This document shows, piece after piece, positions 60,352-64,000 of a DNA stretch of 64,000 bases. Position numbers and translations under genes: made by a program. This DNA comes from Roseobacter sp. SK209-2-6. Its GTDB lineage: Bacteria > Pseudomonadota > Alphaproteobacteria > Rhodobacterales > Rhodobacteraceae. The first letter of the stretch is position 1; every line of letters starts with the position of its first letter. The notes below the pieces were generated by a model, which saw only the letters and a list, made by a program, of their open reading frames with translations, did not search any database and was not told the DNA's origin. The stretch spans positions 1 to 64,000 of the forward strand of contig NZ_AAYC01000005.1 of assembly GCF_000169455.1 (NCBI RefSeq), read 5' to 3'.

Positions 60352-62094
60352 ATGAGCTTTTTGGGTGTTGAGACTTCTTTGACCGGACGCCGCTGGACTG
60401 GTCCCGGAGTTGATCTGGAACGCGCTGCCGAACATATGCAACAGCAGACCGGGTTGCCCGCACCGCTATGTCAGGTTTTGGCCCGGCGTGGTGTTCCCCC
60501 GCATGAGGCCATGGGTTTTCTGACCCCGCAGCTGAAAGAGCTCTTGCCCGATCCCCGCCGGATGAAGGATATGGAGGCGGCCGCCGCGCGCTTCCTGGAG
60601 GCCGTGGAGAAGCGCCAGCGCATTGCCATCTTTGCTGATTACGATGTGGATGGCGGCAGTTCTGCGGCACTGCTGATTGTCTGGCTGCGCGCCATGGGGT
60701 TGCAATCGACCCTCTATATTCCGGACCGCATCGACGAAGGCTACGGCCCCAATGAGGCGGCCATGGCAGGCCTTGCGCGCGATCACGACCTGATCATCTG
60801 CGTCGACTGCGGTACACTCTCGCATGGTCCCATCGCAGCGGCCAAGGGGGCGGATGTCGTCGTGCTCGACCACCACCTGGGCGGCGAGACCTTGCCCGAC
60901 TGCGTTGCTGTAGTGAATCCCAACCGACAGGACGAAGAAGGCGATCTTGGCTATTTCTGCGCTGCGGGCGTTGTCTTCTTGATGCTGGTCGAGACCCGGC
61001 GACAGGCGCGGGGAAAAGGCCTGGGCGCCGGGCCGGACCTGTTGAGCCTGCTGGACCTAGTGGCCCTAGCCACGGTTGCGGATGTGGCGCCGCTGACCGG
61101 CGCCAACCGTGCCCTGGTGCGCCAAGGGCTAAAAGTGATGGCTGGCCGTCAGCGCCCTGGCCTCGTGGCGCTGGCGGATGTCAGCCGTATGGATACAGCA
61201 CCCTCGGCCTATCATCTCGGCTTTCTCCTCGGGCCGCGCGTCAATGCTGGCGGGCGTATCGGCAAGGCCGACCTGGGCGCGCGCCTACTGGCCACGGATA
61301 ACCCGCATGAGGCCGCCGCTCTGGCAGAGCGGCTGGACCAGCTGAATAGTGAGCGACGCGATATTGAAAACGCCGTGCGTGCTGCTGCGCTGGAACAGGC
61401 AGAAGCCAGAGGATTTGACGCGCCCCTGGTTTGGGCCGCTGGTGAGGGCTGGCACCCCGGCGTCGTTGGCATCGTCGCCTCGCGCCTGAAGGAAGCCACC
61501 GGCCGCCCGGCTGTTGTCATTGGCCTGAACGATGGCGAAGGCAAGGGCTCCGGTCGCTCGGTCACAGGCATTGATCTCGGCGCTGCCATCCAACGCACCG
61601 CCGCAGAAGGGCTGCTTCTGAAGGGTGGTGGGCATAAGATGGCCGCTGGTCTGACCCTCGCGGAAGAGAACCTGGAACCCGCCATGGAGCGGCTTGCGGA
61701 ATTGCTGGCCAAACAAGGCGCAGGCGACCTCGGGCCCTCGGACCTGAAACTGGAAGGCATGCTGATGCCCGGTGCCGCCACTGTTGATTTGATTGAGCAG
61801 ATCGAACAGGCAGGCCCCTTTGGCGCTGGTGCCCCTGCCCCGCGCTATGCGCTTCCCAGCCTGGAGGTCCGCTTTGCCAAACAGGTGGGCGAAAGCCATC
61901 TGAAGCTCTCTTTGTCCGATGGTTTGGGCGGCAAGATCGATGCAATTTGCTTTGGCGCTTTCGACACCCCACTTGGCTCTCGGCTTCTCAACCATGGGGG
62001 GGCGAGATTCCATTTCGCGGGGCGTCTGGAGGTCAATACCTGGGGAGGACGGCAATCTGCGCAATTGCGCCTGGAAGATGCTGCAGAGGCGTAA
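60352..62094 (+). CDS. recJ: Single-stranded-DNA exonuclease RecJ
   Basis: RecJ degrades single-stranded DNA 5' to 3' in repair and recombination. The 580-residue protein has the DHH motifs IFADYDVDGGSSAALL and VVLDHHLGGETLPD, then the DHHA1 motif GGGHKMAAGLTLAE near the end. Of two adjacent ATGs (60349, 60352) the second has better spacing from AGGGG. Confidence 0.95.
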   Translation: MSFLGVETSLTGRRWTGPGVDLERAAEHMQQQTGLPAPLCQVLARRGVPPHEAMGFLTPQLKELLPDPRRMKDMEAAAARFLEAVEKRQRIAIFADYDVDGGSSAALLIVWLRAMGLQSTLYIPDRIDEGYGPNEAAMAGLARDHDLIICVDCGTLSHGPIAAAKGADVVVLDHHLGGETLPDCVAVVNPNRQDEEGDLGYFCAAGVVFLMLVETRRQARGKGLGAGPDLLSLLDLVALATVADVAPLTGANRALVRQGLKVMAGRQRPGLVALADVSRMDTAPSAYHLGFLLGPRVNAGGRIGKADLGARLLATDNPHEAAALAERLDQLNSERRDIENAVRAAALEQAEARGFDAPLVWAAGEGWHPGVVGIVASRLKEATGRPAVVIGLNDGEGKGSGRSVTGIDLGAAIQRTAAEGLLLKGGGHKMAAGLTLAEENLEPAMERLAELLAKQGAGDLGPSDLKLEGMLMPGAATVDLIEQIEQAGPFGAGAPAPRYALPSLEVRFAKQVGESHLKLSLSDGLGGKIDAICFGAFDTPLGSRLLNHGGARFHFAGRLEVNTWGGRQSAQLRLEDAAEA

Positions 62095-62207
62095 AACATA
62101 TATTTTTCAGCATCTTGGATGCACCTGGCGAGAAAACCTCTGAAATGTTCATTTTTCCTCTTGCGGCATCCCCCGCAACACCCTAAACACCCGTTCACAG
62201 CAAGGCT

Positions 62208-62282
62208 GCTCCGTTCGTCTATCGGTTAGGACGCCAGGTTTTCAACCTGGAAAGAGGGGTTCGATTCCCCTACGGAGTACCA
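62208..62282 (+). tRNA. tRNA-Glu (UUC), copy 1
   Basis: This is a 75-nt cloverleaf with CCA: acceptor GCTCCGT/ACGGAGT, anticodon loop TTTTCAA (TTC) on the CCAGG/CCTGG stem, and the T-arm GAGGGGTTCGATTCCCC. It is identical to copy 2. Confidence 0.97.
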
Positions 62283-62451
62283 CTTTTCCCACAAGAATTC
62301 TCAAAGTACATCGCCTTTCATGGGCGCCATTTCCTTTGTGTTTCTTGTGCATTTTCATTCGCTTAGATAGCTCGGAAAAAAGTGGCAATTTCTGAAAAAA
62401 GGTCTTGCGCCCTGAAGCGGGACTAAGTAAATACCGCCTCACAGCAAGGCT

Positions 62452-62526
62452 GCTCCGTTCGTCTATCGGTTAGGACGCCAGGTTTTCAACCTGGAAAGAG
62501 GGGTTCGATTCCCCTACGGAGTACCA
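62452..62526 (+). tRNA. tRNA-Glu (UUC), copy 2
   Basis: The 75 nt are identical to copy 1, 244 nt away. Flanks on both sides are also shared for about 8-12 nt, which indicates a recent tandem duplication. Confidence 0.97.
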
Positions 62527-62786
62527 CTTTTCCCACCCTGAAAAGCCATCGATCGCGGAGTGCGACACCATTTGATTGTCGCTTTGGTATATGTGATTGA
62601 TTCAAGCACTTGAAACGTCAATCCCGTTTCCCCCCGCCCTTCTCCACTGCCTGCAACTTGGGTTGTGTCAAAAGTTGTGGACCTATCATAGCAAGGCAAG
62701 CTGCGCGCCAGGCGGCCACAGCTTGCAAAGCCATATGCCAGATGATTGCCACTGGTGATGTCACATGAGGTTGAACCGGCTTCAGA

Positions 62787-63794
62787 TCACTGACCCGCCA
62801 GTTCCTCTTCTTCCATTCCGGAATGGTAGAAACAATGCCTGGATCGTCCAGCGTGTTTCGCCGCATACAGCGCCACATCGGCCTGATGGACCAGATCCGC
62901 CGCCTTGAGTGGGTGCTTATTCCAAATGGAAAGCGTGGTCCCAGCACTCGCAGAAATCTTACACAGGTGCCCCCCAAAGGGAACTGGCTCCTCCATCCTC
63001 GCGATTAGGCGATTGGCCAGGGCTTCTAGGACTTTTGGTTGCCTCACATTCTCGAGCAGGATGACAAATTCATCCCCGCCAACACGCGCAACCGTATCGC
63101 TCTGCCGCGTGCATTCGACCATGACTTTGGCGACGTTCTGCAGAACCGCATCCCCTGCTGCATGCCCCAGCGTGTCATTGACCGCCTTGAAGAAATCGAG
63201 ATCTATGTGCATGACCGCAAAATCCGTACCGCGGCTGATCAGGCGACCCAGGATGTGATCCATAGCACGACGATTCTTGAGACCGGTGAGCGTATCTGTA
63301 AAGGCCTGCTCCTCCGCCGCGATTTTCGCGCCTTGGAGCCGTAGATTCAATTGGCGAGAAGCCTCCATAGCGGCCGATTTCGCCTCCACCAGATAGAGCA
63401 TCTCAATGGTGAGATCCGTGGGCGAAAAATCAGCGCTGGTGAGATCATAGTCGCGCACAGCCTCTAGGACCGAGATGCCGAAAGAGAGATTGATCAAAGC
63501 GCCCTGGCCCTCAGGCAGCGGCACAAGAACGCCTTTCAGACTGGTCTGTGGCGCATCCCGAAACTGCAGATGGAGTTTAGCACCCGCTGTCTGGATCAAA
63601 TCCTCGATCGAGCGGGCAGAACGTGGGCGGGAAAGATCAAAGATACGGAAAAACCGCTTTCCCTCCCAGTCCAGATCCGGGCGCAATTTCCGCAGGGTTG
63701 GCCCCACACTTTGCAATCGCCCAGAGGCGTCAACCAAAGCATGCATAGGACAAAGCCCATCCGCAATCGCAGAAAGATCTTGCAAGGAAATCAT
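62787..63794 (-). CDS. HNOBA-GGDEF diguanylate cyclase
   Basis: This 335-residue protein joins an N-terminal H-NOX-associated (HNOBA-like) domain (about residues 1-130; LCPMHALVDASGRLQSVGP and FSPTDLTIEMLYLVEAKSAA, with a helical linker to 165) to a GGDEF domain. GGDEF is intact at residues 239-243 and the inhibitory I-site RQSD is at 230-233 with the normal spacing. It overlaps the H-NOX gene by 4 nt (ATGA). The pair would tie NO or oxygen sensing to c-di-GMP, as known for H-NOX/DGC pairs. Confidence 0.85.
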   Translation of the reverse strand: MISLQDLSAIADGLCPMHALVDASGRLQSVGPTLRKLRPDLDWEGKRFFRIFDLSRPRSARSIEDLIQTAGAKLHLQFRDAPQTSLKGVLVPLPEGQGALINLSFGISVLEAVRDYDLTSADFSPTDLTIEMLYLVEAKSAAMEASRQLNLRLQGAKIAAEEQAFTDTLTGLKNRRAMDHILGRLISRGTDFAVMHIDLDFFKAVNDTLGHAAGDAVLQNVAKVMVECTRQSDTVARVGGDEFVILLENVRQPKVLEALANRLIARMEEPVPFGGHLCKISASAGTTLSIWNKHPLKAADLVHQADVALYAAKHAGRSRHCFYHSGMEEEELAGQ

Positions 63795-64000
63795 AGCGAA
63801 TGCGCCCCTAGATCAAAGGCGCGCCCTTCCGCAAAATCGGATTCAACCAGGGTGATCGAAATCACTTCTGCGTCGCCCTTCTCTCCGCTGTGATCAAGGA
63901 TCACCAGATCCCCATAGTCGTCGCCCATTGCTCGCAGAACACCCATCATAACAGAACCATAGCCAGGCAAGCCTGGCTGACAAATTAGATCAAACTGACC
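63791..64000 (-). CDS. H-NOX heme nitric-oxide-binding protein, C-terminal part
   Basis: The last 69 residues of a protein that runs off the right edge are seen, ending LGAHSL before TGA at 63793-63791. The segment VLRAMGDDYGDLVILDHSGE and then VISITLVESDFAEGRAFDLG match the C-termini of H-NOX domain proteins. The heme-ligating His and the YxSxR motif are outside the window. The gene is translationally coupled to the GGDEF gene, which supports the assignment. Confidence 0.7.
   Translation of the reverse strand, partial: GQFDLICQPGLPGYGSVMMGVLRAMGDDYGDLVILDHSGEKGDAEVISITLVESDFAEGRAFDLGAHSL

Overview
The window is GC-rich chromosomal DNA from an alphaproteobacterium, most likely a Roseobacter-group member of the Rhodobacteraceae. 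Supporting this are the protein families present (CarD, FdxA, SoxBDAG, RibBX, MmcB, DUF6476-like), a tRNA-His without an encoded G-1 and with A73, a GTTC-N7-GTTC LexA box, and TTAA-N7-TTAA CtrA sites. No prophage, insertion sequence, CRISPR array or rRNA was seen. Most genes are housekeeping, with small accessory insertions between them.

Layout. 0-7 kb: cobT (runs off the left edge) and divergent cobS, then a leftward block of TPR protein, Suv3-like helicase (split by a frame change), Hsp15-like S4 protein, fdxA and carD. 7-13 kb: SCP2 protein and alpha/beta hydrolase, an orphan Imm53-type immunity gene, pepF, a GNAT enzyme, a glycine-amidinotransferase-like enzyme and a DksA-type zinc-finger protein. 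13-23 kb: an 819-nt gap rich in CCAGC, rpoH with a textbook sigma-32 promoter, a LysR/NTF2-like pair, secreted unknowns, rluD, tRNA-His, mmcB with a LexA box, and an ArsR/SRPBCC operon with visible operators. 23-34 kb: riboflavin genes nrdR-ribD, ribE and ribBX-ribH-nusB, all leftward, interrupted by a rightward proline-racemase-family gene and a rightward capsule set (kpsS, wza-like, kpsC). 34-43 kb: yjbQ, three tandem secreted paralogues, a small gene behind two perfect CtrA sites, DUF4166/DCC genes, then rpoD-dnaG. 42-50 kb: sarcosine oxidase soxBDAG, an ankyrin-like gene interrupted by TAG, and glutamate dehydrogenase. 50-64 kb: TadG/TadE/TadE-F genes, a reductive-dehalogenase-like iron-sulfur protein, pirin, GNAT-TetR, hom, glpX, recJ, two tRNA-Glu copies, and at the right edge an H-NOX/GGDEF pair.

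How genes work together: ribD-ribE-ribBX-ribH supply flavin, used by the sarcosine oxidase. SoxBDAG yields glycine and C1-tetrahydrofolate. KpsS and KpsC would build the Kdo linker of a capsule exported through the Wza-like protein. The H-NOX/GGDEF pair looks like a nitric-oxide-responsive c-di-GMP switch. rpoH and rpoD set global transcription.

No clearly undescribed multi-gene system was found. The best leads are the CtrA-controlled 100-residue protein, the three tandem secreted paralogues, the orphan Imm53 gene, the two disrupted reading frames, and the CCAGC-rich gap.
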